Source: Pseudomonas sp. MYb118 (GTDB lineage Bacteria > Pseudomonadota > Gammaproteobacteria > Pseudomonadales > Pseudomonadaceae). From it: 64,000 bases of DNA. This document shows, one piece after another, positions 8,266 through 19,700 of the stretch. Made by a program: the position numbers and the translations under genes. The notes beneath the pieces were generated by a model. That model saw only the letters and a list, made by a program, of their open reading frames with translations. It made no database searches and was not told the origin of the DNA. The stretch spans positions 248,001-312,000 of the forward strand of contig NZ_JBFRXN010000003.1 in NCBI RefSeq assembly GCF_040947875.1. Reading direction: 5' to 3'. Within the stretch, counting starts at the first letter, position 1. Every line of letters starts with the position of its first letter.

Positions 8266-9231
8266 ATGACAAACATTACTACAAAAGAAATCGACTTCGC
8301 CGTTAAGTACGCGGACCAGACCCTGAAACTCAAAGGGACTGTTTTCACTCCGGAAAACGCCGACGCGTCCCTGCCGCCAGTGGTGTTCAACTCCGGCTTC
8401 ACCGGTGGCGTGTCGATGTACGGTCAGCTGTTCGGTCGTGCCCTGGCGGCGCGCGGTTATCGCGTCATGACCTACGACGTGGCGGGTTTCTTCACCAACA
8501 AGCTGATCCGCAACACGATCAAGGCCGGTGACCAGTTGATCACCAATGTCAGCCTGGAAGACCAGAAGGACGAAGTGCTCGGTGCTGTGCAATGGGCCCG
8601 GGAAAACTTTGGCCAGATGCCAGTGGTGGCTTCCTGGGCGATGGGCTCGGTGGCGAGCCTGGGTGCCGTGGCCGAACTGGCAGCGGCCGGCGGCGAGCAG
8701 ATCCGTTTCTGGGTGCCGATGAGCTACACCAACATTCGCCATTTGCAAGGCCTGCGTGCCGACCAGGCGGCAGCGGATGCGGCGATCCTGCAACTGGCCG
8801 ACGATGCGGCGATCCCGCCGTTCGACACCGGCACCGAGGCGACCCGTGTGGGTTACTACCCGCTGGACCCGGACACCCAGGCCTATGTCGACCAGCAACT
8901 GGGTGGCTACACCGAAGCCGGTGGCGCCGACCGCTGGCCGGGCTGCACCCACGTCACGGCCAAGTCGTACAAGTCCTACGTGGCCTACAACCCGGAGCAA
9001 GCCATCGAAGGGGCCAACGGTTTCCCGCCGGCGCTGATCATCCATGGTGCCGACAACACCCTGCACATGCCGGCCGAGTCCGAGCGCCTGCACCGTCAGT
9101 ACCCGGGTGACGCAGGCCCGGCCGCGCTGATCATCAAGGGCATGCAACACGGCCAGCAGAACCAGGTCGACAGCCCGGTGTTCGCGACGATCATCCGAAG
9201 CATCGACCAGGCGATTCGCGCTCGCGCCTAA
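8266..9231 (+). CDS. Alpha/beta-hydrolase-fold protein with an altered nucleophile motif
   Basis: A 321-residue protein with the alpha/beta-hydrolase layout: PVVFNSGFTGG (oxyanion region), GYRVMTYDVAGFF after strand 4, a nucleophile-elbow region, and LIIHGADNTLHMP near the acid position with a C-terminal GMQHGQQ His. The expected G-x-S-x-G elbow reads SWAMG, so Ala sits where the Ser nucleophile should be. I chose the ATG at 8266, preceded by GAGAT, over the TTG at 8227 that overlaps the upstream stop. It follows the amidohydrolase in a probable two-gene operon. It may be non-hydrolytic or use another residue; a dienelactone-hydrolase-like role is possible. Confidence 0.78.
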   Translation: MTNITTKEIDFAVKYADQTLKLKGTVFTPENADASLPPVVFNSGFTGGVSMYGQLFGRALAARGYRVMTYDVAGFFTNKLIRNTIKAGDQLITNVSLEDQKDEVLGAVQWARENFGQMPVVASWAMGSVASLGAVAELAAAGGEQIRFWVPMSYTNIRHLQGLRADQAAADAAILQLADDAAIPPFDTGTEATRVGYYPLDPDTQAYVDQQLGGYTEAGGADRWPGCTHVTAKSYKSYVAYNPEQAIEGANGFPPALIIHGADNTLHMPAESERLHRQYPGDAGPAALIIKGMQHGQQNQVDSPVFATIIRSIDQAIRARA

Positions 9232-9260
9232 TCCCGTTCGCAACACCCACGCAAAATCCC

Positions 9261-9362
9261 CTGTGGGAGCGAGCCTGCTCGCGATGGTCTTGAACACACC
9301 GAGGTGTGTCAGGGTACCAGCGTCATCGTTGACGACCATCGCGAGCAGGCTCGCTCCCACAG
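9261..9362. repeat. REP pair (head-to-head)
   Basis: A forward REP at 9261-9287 and a reverse REP at 9336-9362, separated by about 48 bases, form one BIME-type pair downstream of the alpha/beta-hydrolase gene. Confidence 0.88.
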
Positions 9363-9441
9363 GTTTGTCTCACAGGTGTTGCATCTGGCCCAACACCGCC
9401 CCAGGCCCTAACATGGCGTGATCCATGACAAGGAACTGGCG

Positions 9442-10431
9442 ATGACCGGCGACTCCGCACCCTCCGTGACCAACCCCGCCACCAAGCGCATTGGCCTGCT
9501 GATTCTTCCCCAGTTTTCGATGATGGCCCTGGCCGGTGCCAGCGAACCGCTGCGTGCGGCCAATCGGTTGTCCGGCAAGACGCTCTACGAATGGACCGTG
9601 CTCAGCGAGTCGGGCGGCCCGGTCAGTTCCAGCAGCGGTTTCGAGATCCAGGCCCAGCCCATCGACCAGGCGCCGGATTTCGACCGGGTGTTCGTGCTGG
9701 CGAGCCTGGACATCGAACACCAGAAACCGCCGAAGATGCTGCGCTACCTGCAGCGCGCCGTGGCCCGTGGCAAAACCGTCGGCGCCTTGAGCACCGGCAC
9801 GTTCATCCTCGCCCGTGCCGGCCTGCTCGAAGGCAAGCGCTGCACGTTGCACTGGGAATCCATCGGCCAGTTTTCCGAGGAATTTCCCACCATCGAAGTG
9901 ACCCGCGAGCTGTACGTCAACCATGAAAACCGCTGGACCTGCGCCGGCGGCACGGCGGCCATCGACCTGATGCTGGCGCAAATCGCCCTGGATTTCGGCA
10001 ACCCGCTGGCGGCGAGCATTGCCGAGCAGTTTCTCCATGCGCGTATTCGCGCCCCGGAAGAGCACCAGCGCATGTCGATCCAGTGGCGCTTCGGTATTCA
10101 CGACAAGCGCCTCACCGCGGCAATCGCGTTCATGGAGAACAACCTGGAGAACATCGTCGGCATCGAGGAAATCGCCGACCGCTGCAACCTGTCCCACCGC
10201 CAGCTGGAACGGCTGTGGCACCAGCATTTCGGCATGACCCCCAAGCGTTTCTACCTGGAGCTGCGGCTCAACGAAGCGCGCCGCTTGCTGCGCGAAAGCA
10301 CCCAGCCGATTGCGTCGATTGCCTACAGTTGCGGGTTCGTCTCGGCGTCGCACCTGGGCGCGGCGTATCGCCGGGTCTTTGCCTGCACGCCAGGGGAGGA
10401 GCGGCGGAAATTTGATGATGCCCACTCCTGA
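9442..10431 (+). CDS. GlxA/GATase1-like AraC-family transcriptional regulator
   Basis: A 329-residue regulator made of an N-terminal DJ-1/PfpI (class I glutamine amidotransferase-like) domain (about residues 15-190) and a C-terminal AraC double HTH (about 220-320: VGIEEIADRCNLSHRQLERLWHQHF and IASIAYSCGFVSASHLGAAYRR). The Cys of true PfpI/GATase enzymes is absent (GALSTGTFILA), as in the regulatory members of this family. Pseudomonas paralogues such as GbdR and CdhR sense betaine- or carnitine-derived compounds. The ATG at 9442 is preceded by AAGGA with 7-base spacing, better than the GTG at 9418. It lies upstream of the osmoprotectant ABC operon on the same strand; control of that operon is inferred. 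Confidence 0.87.
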   Translation: MTGDSAPSVTNPATKRIGLLILPQFSMMALAGASEPLRAANRLSGKTLYEWTVLSESGGPVSSSSGFEIQAQPIDQAPDFDRVFVLASLDIEHQKPPKMLRYLQRAVARGKTVGALSTGTFILARAGLLEGKRCTLHWESIGQFSEEFPTIEVTRELYVNHENRWTCAGGTAAIDLMLAQIALDFGNPLAASIAEQFLHARIRAPEEHQRMSIQWRFGIHDKRLTAAIAFMENNLENIVGIEEIADRCNLSHRQLERLWHQHFGMTPKRFYLELRLNEARRLLRESTQPIASIAYSCGFVSASHLGAAYRRVFACTPGEERRKFDDAHS

Positions 10432-10767
10432 ATCCTGCCATCGTTCGCCGCGCTCCCAGCACGGCGAGGGGGCAAAATCCCGCCGGTTGCATGCGCCTCG
10501 ATAAAACCACATAGCTTGCTAATGACTTGCTTCCGCAGCAGCTGGGCGCCGGCTGCACAGGGTCGCTTGGTCATTTGGCAACTATCCTTCGAGTAAAACC
10601 TCGCACGCCGTTGCCAAGCCTAGTGACGGCGATTTTTTGATATAAATCGTCGCACTCGAAGCGCAGGCTGCGCCCGTGAGCGCGGTAATGTTTCTTACAC
10701 AAACGGCGTCCACTTCCAGATGCACAGCCGACAAAAACAACAATGACGTACAGAAGGCCTTACAACC
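10432..10767. other. 336-base intergenic region before the osmoprotectant operon
   Basis: No gene is supported here. A short hairpin CGCCGT/ACGGCG (606-611 and 626-631 of the 10 kb block) followed by six T's at 10633-10638 could terminate transcription from the regulator gene. The AT-rich stretch TTTTTTGATATAAATCG (10633-10649) could also hold a promoter for the ABC operon. AGAAGG a dozen bases before 10768 probably serves the first permease gene. Confidence 0.4.
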
Positions 10768-11453
10768 ATGGAAACCTTGAGTTTCATTCTGGAAAACGGC
10801 GGGCTGATCAGTCTGCTCCTCGGCCAGCACCTGCTCCTCGTCGCAGTGGCGGTGGGGCTGGCGATCCTCACCGGCGTGCCGGTCGGCATCGCGATCTCCC
10901 AGCATCCCAGGGCGCGTCGCTGGGTATTGGCCTTCGCCGCCGTGCTGATGACCATTCCTTCGGCGGCGCTGTTCGGCCTGATGATCCCGGCCCTGTCGCT
11001 GATCGGCTACGGCATTGGCGTGGTGCCGGCGGTCATTGCCCTGTTTCTCTATTCGCAGTTGCCGATCATCCGCAACACCACCACCGCGATCTCCAACATT
11101 GACCCGGCGCTGCGCGAAGCGGCCATCGGCATGGGCATGTCGACCTGGCAGCGGTTGTGGAAGGTCGAGCTGCCGATTGCCGTGCCGCTGATCATGGCCG
11201 GCGTACGCATGGCCACGGTGATCAACATCGGCATCGCCGCCATTGCCGCCTACATCGGTGCCGGTGGCCTGGGCAGCCTGATCATTCGCGGTATCGCCCA
11301 GTCCGACACCCGCCAGTTGCTGGCCGGCGCCATCATCATCAGTGTCATTGCCATCGCGGCCGACTATGCGCTGTATGCCCTGCAACGCATCCTCACGCCT
11401 ACCGGCCTGAACAAGAACAAAGTGGCCAGCGGCCCAATGAAGGAAGCGACGAC

Positions 11454-11457
<4 letters not shown>
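10768..11457 (+). CDS. Osmoprotectant (glycine betaine/carnitine/choline-type) ABC transporter permease 1
   Basis: A 229-residue inner-membrane permease of the OpuC/YehW type, with about six hydrophobic segments. The binding-protein-dependent transport signature is EAAIGMGMSTWQRLWKVELP (about residues 112-131), the EAA loop that contacts the ATPase. The stop overlaps the GTG start of the ATPase gene by 4 bases (GTGA at 11454-11457), so the genes are coupled. The operon contains two different permeases, one ATPase and one binding protein, the usual OpuC/Yeh layout for quaternary ammonium compounds. Confidence 0.88.
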
Positions 11458-12452
<995 letters not shown>

Positions 12453-12454
12453 CC

Positions 12455-13123
12455 ATGTCTGAAGTGATCAGCCGATTCTGGGAAGGGCTGCAATATTACT
12501 GGGGCGACATCAGCTACCTGACGGTCCAGCACCTGGAAATCGTCGCCATCAGCGGGGTGCTCGCGCTGATCGTGGCGCTGCCGTTGGGCGTGTGGATGAG
12601 CCGCCCGGCGAACCAGCGTTACGCCATGGCCAGCATGCAGTTCCTCAATGTCGGCCAGGCGATTCCCAAGCTGGCGTTGCTGGCCCTGGCCATGAGCCTG
12701 ATCGGTGTGGGCAGCGGCGCGGCCATCATCGGTTTGTTCGTCGCCACGCTGTTGCCGGTGGCGGTCAACACCTACGAAGGCCTGCGGGCGGTGCCGGCGC
12801 ATTTGATCGAAGCGGCGGAAGCGATGGGCATGACACCGTCCGAGACGCTGTGGAAAGTCGAAATCCCCAATGCCTTGAACGTGATTTTCGCCGGTATCCG
12901 CACGGCGCTGGCGATCAACGTCGGCACCGCGCCGCTGGCCTTCCTGGTCGGCGGCGGAGGCCTGGGCGAGCTGATCTTCACCGGTATCGACCTGAACGAC
13001 TTCGGCATGATGCTGGCCGGTGCAGCGTCCACTGCGATCCTCGCGATTGCCGTGGACATGGGCTGCGGGGTGATCCAGACCCTGGCCGTGTCCCGGGGCC
13101 TGCGGCTCGCCGGGCGAACCTGA
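12455..13123 (+). CDS. Osmoprotectant ABC transporter permease 2
   Basis: A 222-residue membrane permease, paralogous to the first. The EAA loop reads EAAEAMGMTPSETLWKVEIP (about residues 117-136), with hydrophobic helices on both sides. It starts at the ATG at 12455, two bases after the ATPase stop, so it is tightly coupled. With the first permease it forms the heteromeric channel typical of OpuC/Yeh transporters. Frames extending left of 12455 overlap the ATPase coding sequence and are not supported. Confidence 0.88.
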   Translation: MSEVISRFWEGLQYYWGDISYLTVQHLEIVAISGVLALIVALPLGVWMSRPANQRYAMASMQFLNVGQAIPKLALLALAMSLIGVGSGAAIIGLFVATLLPVAVNTYEGLRAVPAHLIEAAEAMGMTPSETLWKVEIPNALNVIFAGIRTALAINVGTAPLAFLVGGGGLGELIFTGIDLNDFGMMLAGAASTAILAIAVDMGCGVIQTLAVSRGLRLAGRT

Positions 13124-13160
13124 ACGCAATGACCCTAAACCAATAATTATGAGGTGCATG

Positions 13161-14054
13161 ATGACTTATCGGATCCTGGCCAGGCTGTTGTTGACGCTGA
13201 GTTTTGTTGTGGGTTTTCTCGGCAGCGCTTCTGCCAATAGCACCATCGTGGTGGGCGGCAAGAAATTCACCGAGCAGCAACTGGTCGCCGAAATGACCTC
13301 GCAACTGCTGCGCGCCAATGGCTACACGGTCGACAAACGCGCCGACCTTGGCTCTTCGGTGCTGCGTGCGGCGCAGGAAAATGGCCAGGTCGATGTGTAC
13401 TGGGAATACACCGGCACTTCGCTGGTGATCTACAACAAGGTCACCGACAAACTCGATGCCGACGAAACCTACAAGCGCATCAGCGCTCTGGACGCGCAGA
13501 AGGGCATCACCTGGCTGAACCCGTCCAAGGCCAACAACACCTACGCCTTTGCCATGCGCAAGGATGAGGCGGAAAAAGAGGGCATCGCCTCGATCAGCGA
13601 CCTGGCGAAAAACATCGGTGCGGGCAAGAGCTACAAGTTCGCTTCCAACGCCGAGTTCTTCTCGCGCACCGACGGCCTGCGCCCGCTCCAGGACATGTAC
13701 CAGTTCGAGTTCGAGCGCAAGAACGTGGTGCGCATGGACGGCGGCCTGACCTACCAGGCGTTGCGCGACGGCCAGGTCAACGTGGCCCTGGTGCTGTCCA
13801 CCGATGGACGCATTCCGGCCTTCGGTTTCGTGGTGCTCAAGGACGACAAGGGCTTCTTCCCCAGCTATGCGCTGACGCCGGTGATCCGTACCGAAGTGGC
13901 CCAGGCCAACCCGAAGGTCACCGAGCTGCTCAATGCGCTGTCGTCCAAGCTGGATGACGACACCATTGCCGGCCTCAACTCCCGCGTCGACGTGGGCCGC
14001 GAGTCCATCGAGGCGGTGTCCAAGGAATTCCTGCAACAGAACAAGCTGCTCTAG
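13161..14054 (+). CDS. Osmoprotectant ABC transporter substrate-binding protein
   Basis: A 297-residue periplasmic protein with a signal peptide (MTYRILARLLLTLSFVVGFLG, cleavage near SASA-NS). The mature start STIVVGGKKFTEQQLVAEM is the hallmark of OpuAC/YehZ-type choline/betaine-binding proteins, as is VDVYWEYTGTS. GAGG at 13151-13154 is best spaced for the ATG at 13161; ATGs at 13149 and 13158 are alternatives adding four or one residues. It is the last gene of the four-gene transporter operon and is followed by a strong terminator. Which quaternary amine it binds cannot be read from sequence. Confidence 0.88.
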   Translation: MTYRILARLLLTLSFVVGFLGSASANSTIVVGGKKFTEQQLVAEMTSQLLRANGYTVDKRADLGSSVLRAAQENGQVDVYWEYTGTSLVIYNKVTDKLDADETYKRISALDAQKGITWLNPSKANNTYAFAMRKDEAEKEGIASISDLAKNIGAGKSYKFASNAEFFSRTDGLRPLQDMYQFEFERKNVVRMDGGLTYQALRDGQVNVALVLSTDGRIPAFGFVVLKDDKGFFPSYALTPVIRTEVAQANPKVTELLNALSSKLDDDTIAGLNSRVDVGRESIEAVSKEFLQQNKLL

Positions 14055-14087
14055 CTGTTTTTCGGTGGCGTTATTGCCACCGGCTCG

Positions 14088-14114
14088 GGCCAGCGCATCG
14101 CTGGCCTGTTTTTT
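14088..14114 (+). terminator. Intrinsic terminator of the osmoprotectant ABC operon
   Basis: A perfect 8-bp stem GGCCAGCG (14088-14095) / CGCTGGCC (14099-14106) with a 3-base loop, followed by TG and six T's, sits 34 bases after the binding-protein stop. A second hairpin GGTGGC/GCCACC (14064-14081) precedes it. Confidence 0.9.
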
Positions 14115-14198
14115 ATCCCTCCTGCCCATCGTACGCGCGCCAACCTTCATACGGCGCGGGCGCTTTTCGTTCGCCTGTCTTTCTTCGGAGCATTACCC

Positions 14199-15743
14199 AT
14201 GCAGATGAGTAAACAGTTGGTGGCTTGTTCGATGTTGGCGTTGTCGGCCAGCGCCTTTGCCGATGACGCTATCGAGCGTATGAGCCTGGCCGACATGCGC
14301 CAGGCCCTGGACCGGGGCACGCTCAGTTCCGAGCAACTGGTCCGGCACTACCTGGACAACATTCAGGCCAACAATCGTCAGGGCCAACGGATCAACGCGC
14401 TGGTGACGGTCAATGACCAGGCGCTTGAGCAGGCGCGCCAGTGGGACGTCGAGCGGGCGAAGAATCCAGGCGCCAAGCATGCGCCGCTGGCCGGTATTCC
14501 ATTCGTGGCGAAGGACAATTTCGACACCGCCGGCATGGTCACGTCCGGCGGTTCCTACGTGCTGCGTGAATCGGTGCCGAGCCAGGACGCCTTTACCGTG
14601 AAGAAACTCATCGACGGCCAGGCGATCCTGCTGGGCAAGGCCAACCTGTCGGAACTCGCGGCATCCTTCGGCTGGTTCGGCTACAGCTCGTTCGGCGGCC
14701 AGACCCTCAACCCGAAGAACACCAAGCGTGACGCGTCCGGCTCCAGCAGTGGCTCGGCCGCCTCGGTGGCCGCGCAGTTCGCGCCGTTCGCCCTGGGCTC
14801 GGACACCAGCGGCTCGATCCGCGCCCCAGCCAGCGTCACCGGCACCGTCGGTTTTCGCCCGTCCCTGGGACTGATCAGTCGCAGCGGCATTATCCCGTTG
14901 TCGCTGGCCTTCGACACCGGCGGCGTGATCACCAACAGCGTGCTCGACCAGGCCATCGTGCTGGACGCGATCAAGGGGCCAGACAGCAACGATCCGGCGA
15001 CCCAGGACCTGGCCAGCGACGGCATCCGTTTCGAACAGGCGCTGGGCGCTGCTTCGCTCAAGGGCAAGACCATCGGCGTGATCAGCAACTTCAAGGGCGC
15101 CAACCCCGAGGTCGACCAGGTGTTCCTCAAGGCCCAGCAAACCCTTGGCGAGCGCGGCGCTCACGTGGTCGCCATCGAGTTGCCCAAGGCCTTCGAAACC
15201 CTGTGGAGCGATGTGCTCGGGCCGGTGGGTGAGGGCGAATTCAAGCCGCAGTTCGAGCGCTACCTGGCCACGCTCGGGGCGAACCAGCCGCGCACCCTGG
15301 CGCAATTTCTCGAGTTGGCGCAGAAGAACCAGGCCGAGAACGCCGCGCATGGGATGAACCCGGCACGTCTGGAAGGGCTGGCAGCGCTGGCGAAGAGCGA
15401 CAGCACCGATTCGCCGCAGTACATTTCGATCCTGTCGCGCAAGATCCCGCAACTGCGCGCGCAATTGATGGACATCATGCGCCAGAACAAGGTCGACAGC
15501 CTGTTCTTCGCCACCATCAACTGCCCGGCGTCGGTGGTGCATGGCGTGACCGATGACAGCTACGTGTGCAAGGCCGGCGACACCTACGCTTCGTCGTACA
15601 TCGCCTCGGCCACGGGTTTCCCGGAAATCACCGTGCCGGCCGGCACCATCAAGGGCAACCTGCCGGTGGGGGTGTCATTCCTTGCAGGCTACGGCGAAGA
15701 CGCCAAGGTCGTCGGCCTGGGCTACGCCTTCCTCGGTCGCTGA
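14199..15743 (+). CDS. Exported amidase-signature-family amidase
   Basis: A 514-residue amidase-signature enzyme with an N-terminal signal peptide (MQMSKQLVACSMLALSASAFADD), so probably periplasmic. The Ser-cisSer-Lys machinery is visible: K105 in FVAKDNFDT, the GSSSGSAAS loop (about residues 181-189, cis-Ser near 183) and S206 in GSDTSGSIR. It should hydrolyse carboxamide bonds; exported Pseudomonas members are annotated only generically. It is preceded by the terminator at 14088 and so has its own promoter. Its 3' end meets the convergent LysR gene after 5 bases. The ATG at 14199 is used; the in-frame ATG two codons on is equally possible. Confidence 0.87.
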   Translation: MQMSKQLVACSMLALSASAFADDAIERMSLADMRQALDRGTLSSEQLVRHYLDNIQANNRQGQRINALVTVNDQALEQARQWDVERAKNPGAKHAPLAGIPFVAKDNFDTAGMVTSGGSYVLRESVPSQDAFTVKKLIDGQAILLGKANLSELAASFGWFGYSSFGGQTLNPKNTKRDASGSSSGSAASVAAQFAPFALGSDTSGSIRAPASVTGTVGFRPSLGLISRSGIIPLSLAFDTGGVITNSVLDQAIVLDAIKGPDSNDPATQDLASDGIRFEQALGAASLKGKTIGVISNFKGANPEVDQVFLKAQQTLGERGAHVVAIELPKAFETLWSDVLGPVGEGEFKPQFERYLATLGANQPRTLAQFLELAQKNQAENAAHGMNPARLEGLAALAKSDSTDSPQYISILSRKIPQLRAQLMDIMRQNKVDSLFFATINCPASVVHGVTDDSYVCKAGDTYASSYIASATGFPEITVPAGTIKGNLPVGVSFLAGYGEDAKVVGLGYAFLGR

Positions 15744-15748
15744 ACCGG

Positions 15749-16633
15749 TCAGATCTGCGCCAGCAGCCAGGCGCGGAACGCCACCAGCGAGGGCAGCATT
15801 TCGTTGCGTGGCGGGTAGGCCAGGTAGTAGGTGCGCTGGCTGGCGAAGGGCAGGTCGAGGCTGATCAGCTCGCCGTTGGCCAGTTCGTCGCTCACCAGGA
15901 TGCGCGGTACCAGACCGATGCCGATGCCGGCCCGCACCGCCTGAATCAAGTGCGAGGTGAGTTCGAAGCTCGGCCCCAGGCGCATCAGGCGGTGGGGCAG
16001 ACGGTGGTGGCTGAACCACTCGCCCCAGACGTTGGCGTTGGTGGCGACATTGAGCAGGGTCTGCTCGCCGATGCGTTCTGCGCTCCAGTTGTCCTGGGCG
16101 GCTGCGGCCTGCGGGGAGATCACCACCAGCAGTTCTTCGGTGTGCAGCCGGTGGCTGATCAACCCCGGCAGGTCGCTGGAGCCGACGACGATGGCGGCGT
16201 CGATGCCGCTGGATTCGAAGTCGATGGTGTCGATCCGCGAATGGATGTGCACCAGCATGCCGGGGTGGTTTTTGTAGAAATCATGCAGGCGCGGCAGCAG
16301 CCATTTCGAGCCGAAGGTCGGCAGGGTGGCCAGGCGCAGGGTGCCACTGCCGGACTGATAGGCCATGGCCTGCAAGGTCGCGCTGCGGATACGCCCCAGG
16401 GCCTCGCTCATTTCCCGCTGGTACAGGCGGCCGACGTCGGTCAACTGCACCTGGCGGCCTTCGCGGCGGAACAGGGTCAGGCCCAATTGCTGCTCCAGCG
16501 CCTGCACCTGGCGGCTCACCGCGCTCTGGGTCAGCGACAATTCCAGCGCCGCGCGGGTGTAGCTTTCATGGCGGGCGGCGGCTTCAAATGCCAGCAGCAG
16601 CGACATCGACGGCGTGAGATGACGGTAATTCAT
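15749..16633 (-). CDS. LysR-family transcriptional regulator (GcvA-like)
   Basis: A 294-residue LysR regulator with the N-terminal winged HTH (about residues 5-65: LLAFEAAARHESYTRAALELSLTQSAVSRQVQALE) and a C-terminal substrate-binding domain (about 90-290). The start MNYRHLTPSMSLLLAFEAAARH is typical of the GcvA/AmpR subgroup. It is divergent from the large flavin/Fe-S dehydrogenase gene, with a 145-base shared upstream region, and convergent with the amidase gene. Control of the dehydrogenase gene is the natural inference; no clear T-N11-A operator stands out. Confidence 0.88.
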   Translation of the reverse strand: MNYRHLTPSMSLLLAFEAAARHESYTRAALELSLTQSAVSRQVQALEQQLGLTLFRREGRQVQLTDVGRLYQREMSEALGRIRSATLQAMAYQSGSGTLRLATLPTFGSKWLLPRLHDFYKNHPGMLVHIHSRIDTIDFESSGIDAAIVVGSSDLPGLISHRLHTEELLVVISPQAAAAQDNWSAERIGEQTLLNVATNANVWGEWFSHHRLPHRLMRLGPSFELTSHLIQAVRAGIGIGLVPRILVSDELANGELISLDLPFASQRTYYLAYPPRNEMLPSLVAFRAWLLAQI

Positions 16634-16778
16634 TCATAAAACTCATCGTTAGCGGCAGAAATATCCGTTTGTTGGGTGACCGAACCTGCGGGATCATTGG
16701 CACCTATAACGACCTGAGGCTCATCCATTAATGCTCAGGCGACAAGTATCATGAAATTTCCGTGAAGAGACCACCGCC

Positions 16779-19700
16779 ATGATCGCCCAGCTGACGACCG
16801 CGACCCCCACGCAGGATTACCCGCAATTTCTCAAGGCCCTGCAAGCCAGTGGCTTTCGCGGACAGCTCAGCGCCGACTACGCCACCCGCACCGTGCTGGC
16901 GACGGACAACTCGATCTACCAGCGCCTGCCGCAGGCGGCGGTGTTCCCGCTGGATGCCGACGACATCGTGCGCATCGCCACGCTGATGGCCGAGCCGCGC
17001 TTCAAGCACATCAAGCTGACACCACGGGGCGGCGGCACCGGCACCAATGGCCAGTCGCTGACCGACGGCATCGTCGTCGACCTGTCGCGGCACATGAACA
17101 CCGTACTGGAAATCAACGTCGAAGAGCGCTGGGTGCGGGTCCAGGCCGGGGTGGTCAAGGACCAGCTCAACGCCGCGCTCAAGCCCCACGGGCTGTTTTT
17201 CGCCCCGGAGCTGTCGACTTCCAACCGCGCCACCGTGGGCGGCATGATCAACACCGACGCCAGCGGGCAGGGCAGTTGCACCTACGGCAAGACCCGCGAT
17301 CACGTGCTGGAACTCGACAGCGTGCTGCTCGGTGGTGAGCGCCTGCACAGCCAGCCGCTGAGCGAGGCAGAGTTGGAGGCGGCGTGCGCGCAGCCAGGGC
17401 GCATCGGCGAGGTGTACCGCACCGCACGGCAGATCCAGGAAACCCAGGCCGACCTGATCGAGAAGGTCTTTCCCAAGCTCAACCGCTGCCTGACCGGTTA
17501 CGACCTGGCGCACCTGCGCGACGAGCAGGGCCGGTTCAACCTCAACAGCGTGCTGTGCGGCGCCGAAGGCTCGCTGGGCTACATCGTCGAAGCCAAGCTC
17601 AACGTGCTGCCGATTCCCAAGTATTCGGTGCTGGTCAACGTGCGCTACAGTAGCTTCATGGACGCGCTGCGCGACGCCAACGCTTTGCTGGCGCACAAGC
17701 CGCTGTCCATTGAGACCGTGGACTCCAAGGTGTTGCTGCTGGCGATGAAAGACATCGTCTGGCACAGCGTCGCCGAGTATTTCCCCAGCGACCCCGAGCG
17801 CGCGACCCTGGGCATCAACCTGGTGGAGTTCAGCGGCGAAGACGTGGCGCAGGTCAACGCCGACGTCGCGGCATTCGTCGAACACCTGCAAGCCGACCAG
17901 ACCATCGAGCGCCTGGGCCACACCCTGGCCGAGGGCGCCGAAGCGGTGACCCGCGTCTACACCATGCGCAAGCGTTCGGTGGGGCTGCTGGGTAACGTCG
18001 AGGGCGAGGTGCGTCCGCAGCCGTTCGTGGAAGACACCGCGGTGCCGCCGGAGAAACTCGCCGACTACATCGCCGAGTTCCGCGCCTTGCTCGACAGCCA
18101 TGGCCTGGCCTATGGCATGTTCGGCCACGTCGACGCCGGGGTGCTGCACGTACGTCCGGCGCTGGACATGAAGGACCCGGCCCAGGCGGCGCTGGTCAAG
18201 CCGATCTCCGATGCCGTCGCCGAGCTGACTCAGCGTTACGGCGGCCTGCTGTGGGGCGAGCACGGCAAGGGCCTGCGTTCGGAATACGTTCCGGCGTTTT
18301 TCGGCGAGCTGTACCCGGCGCTGCAATCGCTCAAGGGCGCGTTCGATCCGCACAACCAGCTCAACCCCGGCAAGATCTGCACGCCGCCGGACGCCGAACA
18401 GGGCCTGCTCAAGGTCAACGAGGTGACCCTGCGTGGCGACCTCGACCGGCAAATCGACGAGCGCGTCTGGCAGAGCTTCGGCAGCGCCGTGCACTGCAAC
18501 GGCAATGGCGCCTGCTACAACTACGACCCCAACGACGCCATGTGCCCGTCGTGGAAGGCCACCCGCGAACGCCAGCATTCACCCAAGGGCAGGGCGTCGC
18601 TGATCCGCGAGTGGTTGCGCTTGCAGGGCGCGGCCAACATCGACGTACTGGCCGCCGCACGCAGCAAGGTGTCGTGGTTGAGCGGTTTGCCGACCCGTTT
18701 GCGCAATAACCTGGCGCGCTCCCGTGGCGAGGCGGACTTCTCCCATGAAGTCTACGACGCGATGGCAGGCTGCCTGGCCTGTAAATCCTGCGCCGGGCAG
18801 TGCCCGATCAAGGTCAACGTGCCGGAATTCCGCTCGCGTTTCCTCGAGCTGTACCACGGTCGTTATCAGCGCCCGCTGCGCGATTACCTGATCGGCTCGC
18901 TGGAATTCACCATTCCCTACATGGCCTATGCGCCGGGGTTGTACAACGCGGTGATGGGCTCGAAGTGGATCAGCCGCCTGCTCGAGCGCCACGTCGGCAT
19001 GCTCGACAGCCCGCTGCTGCATCGCTTCGACCTTCAGAACACGTTGACCCGTTGCAAGGTGGCGGTGGCCAGCGTGCCGGCCCTGCGTGAACTGACACCT
19101 GCGCAACGCGAGCGCAGCGTGGTGCTGGTGCAGGATGCCTTCACCCGCTACTTCGAAACACCGTTGCTGGCCAACTTCATCCAGTTGGCCCATCAGCTGG
19201 GCTACCGAGTGTTCCTGGCGCCGTACAGCGCCAACGGCAAACCGCTGCATGTGCAGGGCTTCCTCGGGGCGTTCGCCAAGGCGGCGATCCGCAACGCCAA
19301 TCAACTCAAGGCGCTGGCCGATTGCGGCGTGCCGCTGGTGGGCCTGGACCCGGCGATGACCCTGGTCTATCGCCAGGAATACCAGAAAGTGCCGGGGCTC
19401 GAAGGCTGCCCGAAAGTGCTGCTGCCCCAGGAATGGCTGCTGGATGCGCTGCCGGACAACCCGCGTCCTGATGGCCAGACGTTCCGCCTGCTGGCCCACT
19501 GCACCGAGAAAACCAACGCCCCGGCCAGCACCGGCCAATGGCAGGCGGTGTTCGCCAAGCTCGGCCTGAAACTGGTCAGCGAAGCGACGGGCTGCTGCGG
19601 CATGTCCGGCACCTACGGCCACGAAGCGCGCAATCAGGAAACCTCGCGGACCATCTTCGAGCAGTCCTGGGCCGGCAAGCTGGACAAGCCCGGCGAGGCC

